From: an uncultured Anaerovibrio sp.
GTDB taxonomy: Bacteria > Bacillota > Negativicutes > Selenomonadales > Selenomonadaceae
Length of the DNA: 10,805 bases
Direction of reading: 5' to 3'
Assembly (NCBI GenBank): GCA_900768695.1
Contig: CAAGDY010000084.1
Coordinates: 1 to 10,805, forward strand
The notes beneath the pieces are model-generated. The model was not told the DNA's origin and made no database searches. It saw only the letters and a list, made by a program, of their open reading frames with translations. A program made the translations under genes and the position numbers. The stretch's first letter is position 1; the number at the start of each line of letters is the position of its first letter. Shown here one piece after another: positions 1 to 6,538 of this stretch.

Positions 1-1
1 T

Positions 2-37
2 GAACTCCCCTGAAGGCTTTTGCTTTCAGGGGAGTTC
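2..37. repeat. 13-bp perfect inverted repeat (possible terminator of an outside gene)
   Basis: GAACTCCCCTGAA at 2-14 is the exact reverse complement of 25-37, with a 10-base loop. The stem is strong enough to be an intrinsic terminator, but no T-run follows it on the + strand. A T-run for - strand transcription would lie outside the window. It probably ends a transcript entering from the left, or separates that gene from the promoter at 69-97. The structure is certain; the role is inferred. Confidence 0.5.
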
Positions 38-68
38 TGCATGAATCGACAATTATCGCATTTTCTGC

Positions 69-97
69 TTGCGTGATGGGCGAATAGACGATATAAT
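69..97 (+). promoter_or_regulatory. Sigma-A type promoter for the 130-1095 gene
   Basis: A -35 box TTGCGT (69-74) and a perfect -10 box TATAAT (92-97) are separated by 17 bp. Transcription would start near 104, giving a short leader with AGGAGG at 117-122, seven bases before the ATG at 130. Confidence 0.75.
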
Positions 98-129
98 AGA
101 GACAGTTTACATGGTCAGGAGGGCTGCAC

Positions 130-1095
130 ATGGCATCCATCTATACCTGCGAATGTCAGGACGGAAGAAGCTTCACAGGAAACGCGAAATGGACGCCGGA
201 GGAGCTTCGGCAGATGCAGCCGCTGCAGCTGGTGGAGGTCCTGAAGGAGCTCCGGGAGTTTGCCGCCTACTATTCTGCCAACTACTACTTCCCCATCCAG
301 GCTCTGGAAGAGACCAGGGATCGGCAGCAGGCGAAATACGATAAAGTGAAATTATTTGCCATCATCGGCGGAATCACCACCGGGCTCTTTACCCTGCTCT
401 GGCTTCTGCTGGCACTGATCCCAGCCCTTCGCTTCACCGGACTGACGCTGATTCTGGCCGTGCTGACCTTTTTCAGCATCATCCTCTACATCCCCATATT
501 CTTTCACTTCATCTCCGCCCAGGAGGATTACGCAAAGCGCTATCCCCGCACCGAAGCCAAGCTTCGCAGGCTGGTACAGAAACAGGAACAGGATATTTTC
601 GGGAACCACATCGACATGCTCATCAGTGGTTACCTGGTTTCCCCGGAATTCTCCCTGAGCGAAGAGGCCATGGACTATATGATCCGCGCCCTGTCGTCCA
701 AGAACGCTGCCAATATCCCTGAGGCTGCGCTGCTCTGCCGGAAACAGTTCGGCCACTCCCCCGTTAAACGGATCATCACTTCCCTCCGGGGTGTGGGCAC
801 ACCGGCAGGTCAGAAGCGTCCCGCTCCCGGCGGCACCTATCAGAAGGTGGATCTGACCCAGATGCAGTCCCAGGGGCCTGATCTGCGGGCCGTCCTGCAG
901 CTTTCCGACTATCTCCATGCCGCGCTGCGTTCCTACGCCGCTGAGCAGAAAGCCGAAAACGACACCCCTGACAGCATTGCATCAACACTGACCATGGAAG
1001 AGGAAGCCCTGGTTGCCGAATACCGCTCCCTGGCCCCTGAGGAAAAGAAACGGATTCGCCGCGTGGTGCACAGCTTCTTCAAAAAGCAATATTGA
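130..1095 (+). CDS. Hypothetical protein with two membrane helices
   Basis: 321 aa; I do not recognise the family. Residues 1-70 are soluble, with a C-x-C pair (C7, C9) and a glutamine/glutamate-rich helical stretch. Two hydrophobic segments follow at about 74-99 and 103-128, joined by a very short turn, so both termini probably face the same side, likely the cytoplasm. Residues 129-321 are soluble, with a charged helix (about 130-155), a Gly/Pro-rich linker near 220-236 and a charged, acidic-then-basic tail (about 289-321). That tail resembles, in general style, the helical tails found after some XRE-type regulators, but no helix-turn-helix is evident. The start is fixed by AGGAGG seven bases upstream. 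The gene has its own promoter and a possible terminator before the regulator gene, so it is probably a separate unit. The coding call is secure; the function is unknown. Confidence 0.85.
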   Translation: MASIYTCECQDGRSFTGNAKWTPEELRQMQPLQLVEVLKELREFAAYYSANYYFPIQALEETRDRQQAKYDKVKLFAIIGGITTGLFTLLWLLLALIPALRFTGLTLILAVLTFFSIILYIPIFFHFISAQEDYAKRYPRTEAKLRRLVQKQEQDIFGNHIDMLISGYLVSPEFSLSEEAMDYMIRALSSKNAANIPEAALLCRKQFGHSPVKRIITSLRGVGTPAGQKRPAPGGTYQKVDLTQMQSQGPDLRAVLQLSDYLHAALRSYAAEQKAENDTPDSIASTLTMEEEALVAEYRSLAPEEKKRIRRVVHSFFKKQY

Positions 1096-1101
1096 TCCCA
1101 C

Positions 1102-1128
1102 CCCCTCATTCATCCGGCTGAGGGGTTT
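1102..1128 (+). terminator. Possible weak intrinsic terminator after the membrane protein gene
   Basis: CCCCTCA (1102-1108) pairs with TGAGGGG (1119-1125) around a 10-base loop and is followed only by TTT. The stem is short and the T-run poor, so read-through is plausible. It lies seven bases after the stop codon of the 130-1095 gene. Confidence 0.5.
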
Positions 1129-1157
1129 CCATTGCGCCGCTTCCAACGGACAGGTTC

Positions 1158-1186
1158 TTGCATATTGGGATGGATTTCGGTATAAT
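1158..1186 (+). promoter_or_regulatory. Sigma-A type promoter for the response regulator/kinase genes
   Basis: TTGCAT (1158-1163) and TATAAT (1181-1186) are separated by exactly 17 bp. The predicted start near 1193 leaves a leader of about 25 bases with GTGGTGAG as a modest ribosome binding site. A near-consensus promoter suggests basal expression of the two regulatory genes without an activator. Confidence 0.8.
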
Positions 1187-1217
1187 AGTCTCAATCTTCC
1201 CGAAATGTGGTGAGCCC

Positions 1218-1916
1218 ATGAGTCTTTCTTTTGCCATATGTGACGATTCCCCTGCCGACCGTGAACTGCTTGCCTCACTGACCCGCCAATGGGCGTCGCA
1301 GACCAATACCGTCATGAAACTATCGGAATTTACCAGCGCGGAAAACTACCTGTTCCGCGCGCCGGAGGAAGGATCCCCGGATATACTTCTGCTGGATATT
1401 GAAATGGGTGCCATGGACGGTGTGTCCCTTGCCAAGAAGATCCGCCAGAACAACGACACCATGCAGATCGTATTCATCACCGGCTACTCCGATTACATCG
1501 CAGAGGGGTATGAGGTTTCCGCGCTGCACTATCTGATGAAGCCCGTAAAGCCGGAGAAGCTGTTTTCCATTCTGGACCGGGCGGTGGAAAAGCTCAGAAA
1601 AAACGAACGGCTTCTGAATCTGGAAATCGGCGGGGAAATGATCCGCATTCCCGTCTACCGAATCCGCTATGCCGATGTGCAGGGCAACTATGTGACCATC
1701 CACGCCGATGATGACCACACGGTGAAAATGGCCCTCAGCGAGCTGGAAAAGCATCTGGATGAGCGATTCCACCGGGTGGGACGGTCTGCCATTGTCAACC
1801 TGACAAAGATCAGTCGGGTCACGAAAACAGAAATATGCCTGAACGACGGTTCCATCATTCCCCTCCCCAGAGGCGCCTACGAGGGTGTGAACCGGGCAAT
1901 CATCAACATGGGGTAA
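1218..1916 (+). CDS. LytTR-family response regulator (AgrA/ComE type)
   Basis: 232 aa transcription regulator of a two-component system. The N-terminal receiver domain (about 3-122) has the acidic pair D9/D10, phosphoacceptor D60 in LLLDIEM, the switch threonine T88 in FITGY and the conserved lysine K108 in LMKPV. The C-terminal LytTR DNA-binding domain (about 132-230) contains the typical stretch ending in FHRVGRSAIVNL, with a basic/aromatic DNA-reading surface. LytTR regulators usually bind two short direct repeats about two helical turns apart; such a pair lies at 2592-2622, before the transporter genes. I start at ATG 1218 because it follows the promoter at 1158-1186. A longer in-frame start (TTG 1158) would lie inside the -35 box. 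The partner kinase begins six bases after the stop. All catalytic residues look intact. Confidence 0.92.
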   Translation: MSLSFAICDDSPADRELLASLTRQWASQTNTVMKLSEFTSAENYLFRAPEEGSPDILLLDIEMGAMDGVSLAKKIRQNNDTMQIVFITGYSDYIAEGYEVSALHYLMKPVKPEKLFSILDRAVEKLRKNERLLNLEIGGEMIRIPVYRIRYADVQGNYVTIHADDDHTVKMALSELEKHLDERFHRVGRSAIVNLTKISRVTKTEICLNDGSIIPLPRGAYEGVNRAIINMG

Positions 1917-1922
1917 CACCAT

Positions 1923-2588
1923 ATGGGACTTTTGAGCAAACGAATTGACAAGCAAATCGCCGCCTATCAGCGGGAGCTGATCGAGACCCACTACGCCGAG
2001 GTGGACAACATGTACCATCAAATCCGGGGCTGGCGGCATGACTACCGGAATCACATCCAGACCATGAAGGCCTATGCCGCCAAGGGGGATTGGGAGGCCA
2101 TCACCCGGTACTTAGACGAGCTGGACACAGATCTGGCCACCGTGGATACCGTTGTTAAGACCGGGAATCCCATGACGGATGCCATTCTGAACTCCAAGAT
2201 TTCCCTGGCAAAATCCAAAGGCATCCGGGTTACCGCAGACGCTCACATTCCCGTGAAGCTGAAGCTGTCGGAAATCGATCTGTGCTGCATCCTGGGCAAC
2301 CTCTTTGACAACGCCATCGAGGCATCCCAGAGGCTGCCGGAGGCTGACCGCCTGATCCGCGTCTATATGGATATGAAGGGCACCCAGCTCTACATCTCCT
2401 TCACCAACTTCACCGCGGAGAAGAAGCTGGCGAAAATCGGCGGCATATTCAAAACCACCAAAGGCGCAGGTCACGGCTTCGGTCTGGAACGGATCGATGC
2501 CATCGTGGCGCGGCTGGACGGCTACCTCATCCGGAACTCCGAGGACGGCGCCTTCACCACGGAAATTCTGCTGCCGCAGAAAGAATGA
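1923..2588 (+). CDS. Soluble GHKL histidine kinase lacking a sensor domain
   Basis: 221 aa sensor-kinase core of the AgrC/ComD class. After a short charged helix (1-30), the dimerisation/phosphoacceptor segment contains WRHDYRNH with the probable phospho-histidine H39. The ATP-binding GHKL domain follows, with the N-box NLFDNAIEA (126-134) and a glycine-rich lid GAGHGFGLERI (181-191). Family members normally carry six or so membrane helices in front of this core. Here no hydrophobic segment exists, and the frame is closed by the regulator's stop at 1914-1916 just upstream, so the sensor is absent rather than missed. The signal must therefore come from another protein, from a cytoplasmic ligand, or perhaps from the adjacent ABC transporter (inference). 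It is co-transcribed with the regulator, six bases apart. A 12-bp terminator-like hairpin follows. Confidence 0.88.
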   Translation: MGLLSKRIDKQIAAYQRELIETHYAEVDNMYHQIRGWRHDYRNHIQTMKAYAAKGDWEAITRYLDELDTDLATVDTVVKTGNPMTDAILNSKISLAKSKGIRVTADAHIPVKLKLSEIDLCCILGNLFDNAIEASQRLPEADRLIRVYMDMKGTQLYISFTNFTAEKKLAKIGGIFKTTKGAGHGFGLERIDAIVARLDGYLIRNSEDGAFTTEILLPQKE

Positions 2589-2591
2589 GCA

Positions 2592-2622
2592 ATTCGTCCC
2601 CAAAAAGAAACGATTCGTCCCC
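2592..2622 (+). promoter_or_regulatory. Direct repeat pair with LytTR operator spacing
   Basis: ATTCGTCCCC occurs exactly at 2592-2601 and again at 2613-2622, a period of 21 bp or two helical turns. LytTR regulators such as AgrA and ComE bind imperfect 9-10 bp direct repeats with this spacing just upstream of weak promoters. The word does not match the usual AgrA/ComE consensus, so assignment to the neighbouring regulator rests on geometry and position. An inverted, one-mismatch third copy (GGGGATGAAT, 2633-2642) makes a hairpin with the second copy, giving a competing terminator explanation. Confidence 0.5.
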
Positions 2623-2646
2623 GGATTATGCCGGGGATGAATTTTT
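2613..2646 (+). terminator. Terminator or attenuator between kinase and exporter genes
   Basis: A 12-base arm (2613-2624) pairs with 2631-2642 around the loop ATTATG. One position is a G-T (G-U) pair; the remaining pairs are Watson-Crick, including CCCCGG/CCGGGG. The last base of the stem begins a TTTTT run (2642-2646). This has the full form of an intrinsic terminator and would end or reduce regulator-kinase transcripts 31 bases before the exporter ATG. The upstream repeat copy at 2592-2601 could also pair with 2633-2642, so alternative folding is possible. Confidence 0.65.
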
Positions 2647-2647
2647 G

Positions 2648-2656
2648 TGATAAAGT
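2648..2656 (+). promoter_or_regulatory. Weak extended -10 candidate for the exporter genes
   Basis: TG-A-TAAAGT (TG at 2648-2649, hexamer 2651-2656) matches four of six -10 positions with an extended TGn element. There is no recognisable -35 at 16-18 bp. This fits an activator-dependent promoter, with the direct repeat ending 28 bp upstream. The start would fall near 2663, leaving GAGGTG (2665-2670) as ribosome binding site at the very 5' end, so this remains tentative. Confidence 0.35.
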
Positions 2657-2677
2657 AGTCCTGCGAGGTGATGCAAG

Positions 2678-4486
2678 ATGAAAGAAAAAAAGAAACCAAA
2701 ATACAACACGATTCAGAACATCTTCTGGATGGTGGGCAATGCCTGGAAGGCAAGAAAACGGGTTCTGCTTTTCGTGGTTCTGACAGCGGGGCTGAACGTG
2801 ATGCTGAATCTGCTGCAACTCTTCCTGGCTCCGGAAATACTGCGCCGGGTCGAGGCATCCGTACCGATTCCCGAACTGCTGACCACCATCGGTCTATTTA
2901 CTGCCGGAATTTTCCTGGTTAGGGGCTTCGGGCAATACATTCGTGCCAATACCTTGTTTGCCAGAGTGGATGTGCGGGGACGAATCGTTGGTTTGGTGAC
3001 CTACAAGTGTAATGTCACATCCTACCCGAACACCTTAGATCCGAAGTTTGTGCGGCTACGGGAAAAGGCCTATGCCAGCATGGAGAGCAACCGATGTGCC
3101 ACGGAGTATATCTGGGAAACTCTTACCGTGCTGTTAGAACACATTGGGGGTCTGTGCTGCTATCTTTTGGTACTGTCCCACATTGATCCCTTTCTGCTTC
3201 TTGTGGTTGCAGTGACCAGCATCATCAGTTTCTTCGCGTCGAAACGCGCTGCACGCTGGGAATATGAGCACAGGGAAGAAAATGAAAAGTACATTGCTAA
3301 ATTGCGGGCACTGCGGGATAAGAGTGAGTCCATTGCAATTGCCAAGGATATCCGGATCTTCGGAATGGAGAATTGGCTTCTGGATATCTACGGTAGTGTT
3401 CTGCATTTGTATTGGGGCTATATATGCGGGCGCGGAAAAGCCCATCTATTCAGTGACCTGACAGATGTGGTTTTGACAATTGCCCGAAACGCTGTTGCCT
3501 ATGTGTATCTGCTGGGAATGGTTCTTAGGCAGGGATTAAGCACATCAGAGTTTCTGCTGTACTTCACCGCTGTCAGCGGTTTTACTGCTTGGGTTGTTGG
3601 AATTTTGAAGCAGACCACAACATTGCGGCAGCAAAGCCAGGATCTGTGCCAGCTGCGGGAGTTCTTGGAATATCCGGAGCCCTTCCGTTTTGAAGGTGGC
3701 GCGCCGATTCCGCAAACCGATACTTTTGAATTAAAGCTGGAAGATGTCAGCTATTGCTACCCGGGGGCAGACATACCCACTATCCGCCATATGAACCTAA
3801 CGGTGCATCCGGGGGAGAAGATTGCCATTGTGGGCCTAAACGGTGCAGGTAAGACCACCTTGGTAAAGCTCCTGTGCGGCTTTCTGGATCCTACCGAAGG
3901 GCGTGTCCTTTTGAATGGGCAGGATATTCGGGAGTTTCATCGTCGGGAGTACTACAGCTTATTTTCAGCAGTGTTCCAGGAATTCTCTGTGCTGGATGTG
4001 ACCATTGCGGAGAATATCTCCCAGCAAGCAGAAGGAACAGACAAAGAAAGAGTCTGGAATTGCATCGAAAAAGCCGGACTTACGAAGGTTATACGGGATC
4101 TGCCAAAAGGCATCCAGACGCATGTGGGACGAGAGGTCTACCTGGATGGCGTTTTGCTTTCCGGTGGTGAAACCCAGCGCCTGATGTTAGCCCGGGCTTT
4201 ATACAAAAACGCTCCCATTCTTCTTCTGGATGAGCCTACTGCAGCCCTCGATCCAATTGCGGAAAATGATATTTATCAGAAATATGACGCTATGACAGAG
4301 GGCAAAATGTCTGTATTTATTTCCCACAGGCTGGCATCTACCCGGTTCTGTGACCGGATCCTGTTACTGAAAGAGGGAGTCATTGCTGAGGAAGGTACCC
4401 ATGACAGCCTCTTACGGGCTGGTGGAGACTATGCAAACCTCTTTGAAGTCCAAAGCCGGTACTACAAGGAAGGGAGGGATTACTGA
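2678..4486 (+). CDS. ABC exporter half-transporter, membrane domain fused to ATPase (first subunit)
   Basis: 602 aa. The transmembrane domain (about 25-320) has hydrophobic segments near 29-55, 66-84, 150-167, 170-188, 264-284 and 289-310. The ATPase domain (about 350-600) has Walker A GLNGAGKT (386-393), Q-loop glutamine Q434, signature LSGGE (494-498), Walker B ILLLDE (514-519) with catalytic glutamate E519, and H-loop histidine H550. All catalytic motifs are intact. There is no N-terminal C39 peptidase domain, so it does not look like a leader-cleaving bacteriocin exporter. The next gene encodes a second half-transporter with a one-base overlap, indicating an obligate heterodimer in the cytoplasmic membrane. 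GAGGTG precedes the ATG by seven bases. The substrate is unknown; peptide or drug export is the usual role. From roughly 2900 the gene is less G+C-rich than the regulator genes. Confidence 0.93.
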   Translation: MKEKKKPKYNTIQNIFWMVGNAWKARKRVLLFVVLTAGLNVMLNLLQLFLAPEILRRVEASVPIPELLTTIGLFTAGIFLVRGFGQYIRANTLFARVDVRGRIVGLVTYKCNVTSYPNTLDPKFVRLREKAYASMESNRCATEYIWETLTVLLEHIGGLCCYLLVLSHIDPFLLLVVAVTSIISFFASKRAARWEYEHREENEKYIAKLRALRDKSESIAIAKDIRIFGMENWLLDIYGSVLHLYWGYICGRGKAHLFSDLTDVVLTIARNAVAYVYLLGMVLRQGLSTSEFLLYFTAVSGFTAWVVGILKQTTTLRQQSQDLCQLREFLEYPEPFRFEGGAPIPQTDTFELKLEDVSYCYPGADIPTIRHMNLTVHPGEKIAIVGLNGAGKTTLVKLLCGFLDPTEGRVLLNGQDIREFHRREYYSLFSAVFQEFSVLDVTIAENISQQAEGTDKERVWNCIEKAGLTKVIRDLPKGIQTHVGREVYLDGVLLSGGETQRLMLARALYKNAPILLLDEPTAALDPIAENDIYQKYDAMTEGKMSVFISHRLASTRFCDRILLLKEGVIAEEGTHDSLLRAGGDYANLFEVQSRYYKEGRDY

Positions 4487-6357
4487 TGAAGTATCAAAAA
4501 ATCATTGCATTACATTTGCGGGGTGCTAAGGACTTAAACCGGAAATGCCCACAGCTATTTCCCTCCATTTTTGTCAGTGCCGTTATTTCCGCTGTTGCAC
4601 CCTATGTTACAGTTTGGTTCTCTGCCCAGCTTCTTGGTGAGCTGAGCGGTCTACGCAGACCGGAGAGCTTGCAGCGGTGGACAATTCTTACGGTTCTCTG
4701 CGTTGGAATCGCTGCGCTGCTGAATGCGCTTGCTGCTCGCTGGCGAGAATGCGTTGAGAATGATATCTGGTTTCGTAAGGAGCAGATTTTTATTGAGAAA
4801 CAGTTCTCCATGGATTATTCCGCCATGGATGATCAGAAAAACCGGGATTTACGGGCCACAATCAACGAGGTGGAAAACTGGTCCGGCTGGGGATATATGC
4901 GGATTCCGGGATTTGCGGAAGACGTTCTGAAATCAGTCTTTGGCATTCTCGGTGGTATCGCTTTGACCGTCAGTCTGTTTACGGCCAAAGTACCCGAAAC
5001 CGCTGGAAGGCTGACCATTCTCAATCACCCGCTGTCTGTGATCATTTTGCTTTCTGCCATGTTTCTGTTTAGCTTCCTTGCTGGCTTCTTTGAAGGGAAA
5101 GCCGATGCCTGTTGGAATTCCCTGGGAGAAGATGCTACGTTTGCGAATCGACTCTTTAGCTTCTTCGGTTTTATTGGAACCAAGCGGGGCAGAGATGGGG
5201 ATATGCGGATGTATAACCAACAATGCCTGGTAAAAAAATATTGGTCGCAAAACTCAGCCTTCTCCACGAAAGGTACCATTGGCCGCATGGCCATGGGAAA
5301 AATGGGGTTTTATCAGGGGATCGGAGCAGCATTTCCTTCTGCCTTTACGGGATTTGTATATCTATTTACCTGTCTGAAAGCCTGGGCAGGAGCGTTTGGC
5401 ATCGGAAGTGTCACGCAGTATGTGGGCGCAGTGACGGCGCTGTCTACTCATGTGGCAAAACTGTTTGAGGTCAATGGCACCATGAAAGCCAATGCAGTTA
5501 ATCTGGAGCGCGTTTATGCGTTTCTGGACATCCCCAACGCCATGTATCAGGGGAGCCTGACCACGGAGAAGCGCTCTGACCGGCAATACGAAGTGGAGTT
5601 CAAAAATGTATCTTTCAAGTATCCGGGAAGCGAAAACTGGGCGCTGCGCAATGTGAGCATGAAGTTCCAGGTGGGCAAGCGCCTGGCAATCGTTGGCGAG
5701 AACGGCAGCGGCAAAACCACCTTCATTAAGCTGCTGTGCAGGCTTTATGACCCGCAGGAGGGAGAAATTCTCCTCAACGGCATCGACATCCGCAAATACA
5801 ATTACCGGGACTATATGGACGTATTCTCCATTGTGTTCCAGGACTTCCAGCTGATTTCTCAGCCGCTTGGAGCCAATGTTGCCGGCAGTGCCCGGTACGA
5901 TGACGCGAGGGCACGCAAAGCATTGATCGACGCAGGCTTCGGCGACCAGCTGGAAACCATGCCTGACGGTCTGAATACGCAGCTTTACAAAGACTTCACG
6001 GAGAACGGCGTTGAAGTCTCCGGCGGTGAAGCTCAAAAAATCGCCATCGCCCGGGCCCTCTATAAGGATGCCCCCTTCATCATCCTGGACGAACCCACCG
6101 CCGCCTTGGACCCCATTGCCGAGGCGGAAATCTACAGCAAGTTCAATGACATTGCAGGTGACAAAACAGCCATTTACATCAGCCACCGCCTGTCCTCCTG
6201 CAAGTTCTGCGACGAAATTGCCGTGTTTCACGATGGCGCTGTGATCCAGCAGGGCACCCATGAACAGCTGTTGGCCGATGCGTCCGGCAAATACTTTGCG
6301 CTCTGGCACGCCCAGGCACAGTATTACGCCAAGGAGCAAGAACAAGGTACCGCATAA
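4486..6357 (+). CDS. ABC exporter half-transporter, membrane domain fused to ATPase (second subunit)
   Basis: 623 aa, the partner of the preceding half-transporter; its ATG overlaps that gene's TGA, giving translational coupling. The membrane domain (about 25-340) has hydrophobic segments near 25-50, 66-84, 150-166, 183-202, 278-298 and 303-320. The ATPase domain (about 368-615) shows Walker A GENGSGKT (404-411), Q-loop Q452, signature VSGGE (511-515), Walker B FIILDE (531-536) with E536, and H567. Both subunits therefore keep a catalytic glutamate, unlike heterodimers with one degenerate site. The two C-terminal halves are clearly paralogous (shared ARALYK, LDEPTAALDPIAE and ISHRL). Composition is odd: 5041-5100 has 24 G+C of 60 while 6001-6060 has 37 of 60, with the change near the join of the two domains. 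The direction of transport is inferred from the fused architecture. Confidence 0.93.
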   Translation: MKYQKIIALHLRGAKDLNRKCPQLFPSIFVSAVISAVAPYVTVWFSAQLLGELSGLRRPESLQRWTILTVLCVGIAALLNALAARWRECVENDIWFRKEQIFIEKQFSMDYSAMDDQKNRDLRATINEVENWSGWGYMRIPGFAEDVLKSVFGILGGIALTVSLFTAKVPETAGRLTILNHPLSVIILLSAMFLFSFLAGFFEGKADACWNSLGEDATFANRLFSFFGFIGTKRGRDGDMRMYNQQCLVKKYWSQNSAFSTKGTIGRMAMGKMGFYQGIGAAFPSAFTGFVYLFTCLKAWAGAFGIGSVTQYVGAVTALSTHVAKLFEVNGTMKANAVNLERVYAFLDIPNAMYQGSLTTEKRSDRQYEVEFKNVSFKYPGSENWALRNVSMKFQVGKRLAIVGENGSGKTTFIKLLCRLYDPQEGEILLNGIDIRKYNYRDYMDVFSIVFQDFQLISQPLGANVAGSARYDDARARKALIDAGFGDQLETMPDGLNTQLYKDFTENGVEVSGGEAQKIAIARALYKDAPFIILDEPTAALDPIAEAEIYSKFNDIAGDKTAIYISHRLSSCKFCDEIAVFHDGAVIQQGTHEQLLADASGKYFALWHAQAQYYAKEQEQGTA

Positions 6358-6389
6358 ACAGCACCGTTTTCAATAATTGCCCCGCCACT

Positions 6390-6452
6390 GTAGGGAGGCT
6401 ATGCATTCTACTGCCGTTGCAAGCAAAAGGAACGGATGAATCCGCTCCCTAC
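6390..6452. repeat. 63-bp nested inverted repeat (MITE- or REP-like candidate)
   Basis: GTAGGGAG (6390-6397) and CTCCCTAC (6445-6452) form exact terminal inverted repeats. Inside them ATTC (6405-6408) pairs with GAAT (6439-6442, or one base earlier) and CCGTT (6414-6418) pairs with AACGG (6431-6435). The nested layout resembles the small palindromic repeats scattered between genes in many Clostridia genomes. No target duplication is evident, and only one copy is in this window. Confidence 0.4.
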
Positions 6453-6478
6453 GAGACAAAAACAGTATTTCTTAAAAA

Positions 6479-6512
6479 AAAGAACTTCCAGTTTTTGGCT
6501 GGAAGTTCTTTC
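6479..6512. terminator. Bidirectional intrinsic terminator between converging operons
   Basis: AAAGAACTTCCAG (6479-6491) pairs perfectly with CTGGAAGTTCTTT (6499-6511) around the loop TTTTTGG. On the - strand the run of A at 6474-6481 reads as eight T, an ideal ending for the GGGtGRT operon. On the + strand the tail TTTCATTATT is T-rich and can end the exporter transcript. Confidence 0.9.
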
Positions 6513-6538
6513 ATTATTGGTTTGTCAGGGAAGGTCGA

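Noticed and set aside
1091..1140. ATTCATCC-like words upstream of the regulator promoter as autoregulatory LytTR sites
   Set aside because: The partial matches (near 1091, 1108 and 1131) are 17 and 23 bp apart rather than 21, and they overlap a terminator-like hairpin. I could not distinguish them from chance.
1158..1217. Upstream TTG start for the response regulator
   Set aside because: The TTG lies inside the -35 box of a near-consensus promoter. The receiver domain begins normally at ATG 1218.
1320..2054. A 244-codon open frame on the - strand across the regulator and kinase genes
   Set aside because: It spans two recognised genes and the junction between them in antisense, with no motif or credible ribosome binding site.
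5362..6345. A 327-codon open frame on the - strand opposite the second exporter
   Set aside because: It covers the intact ATPase domain of the exporter, has no domain signature of its own and is explained by codon bias in the G+C-rich part of that gene.
6401..6439. A 12-codon ORF with AGGGAGG just before its ATG
   Set aside because: The spacing of two bases is too short for initiation, and the whole ORF lies inside the nested inverted repeat, whose arm supplies the purine run.
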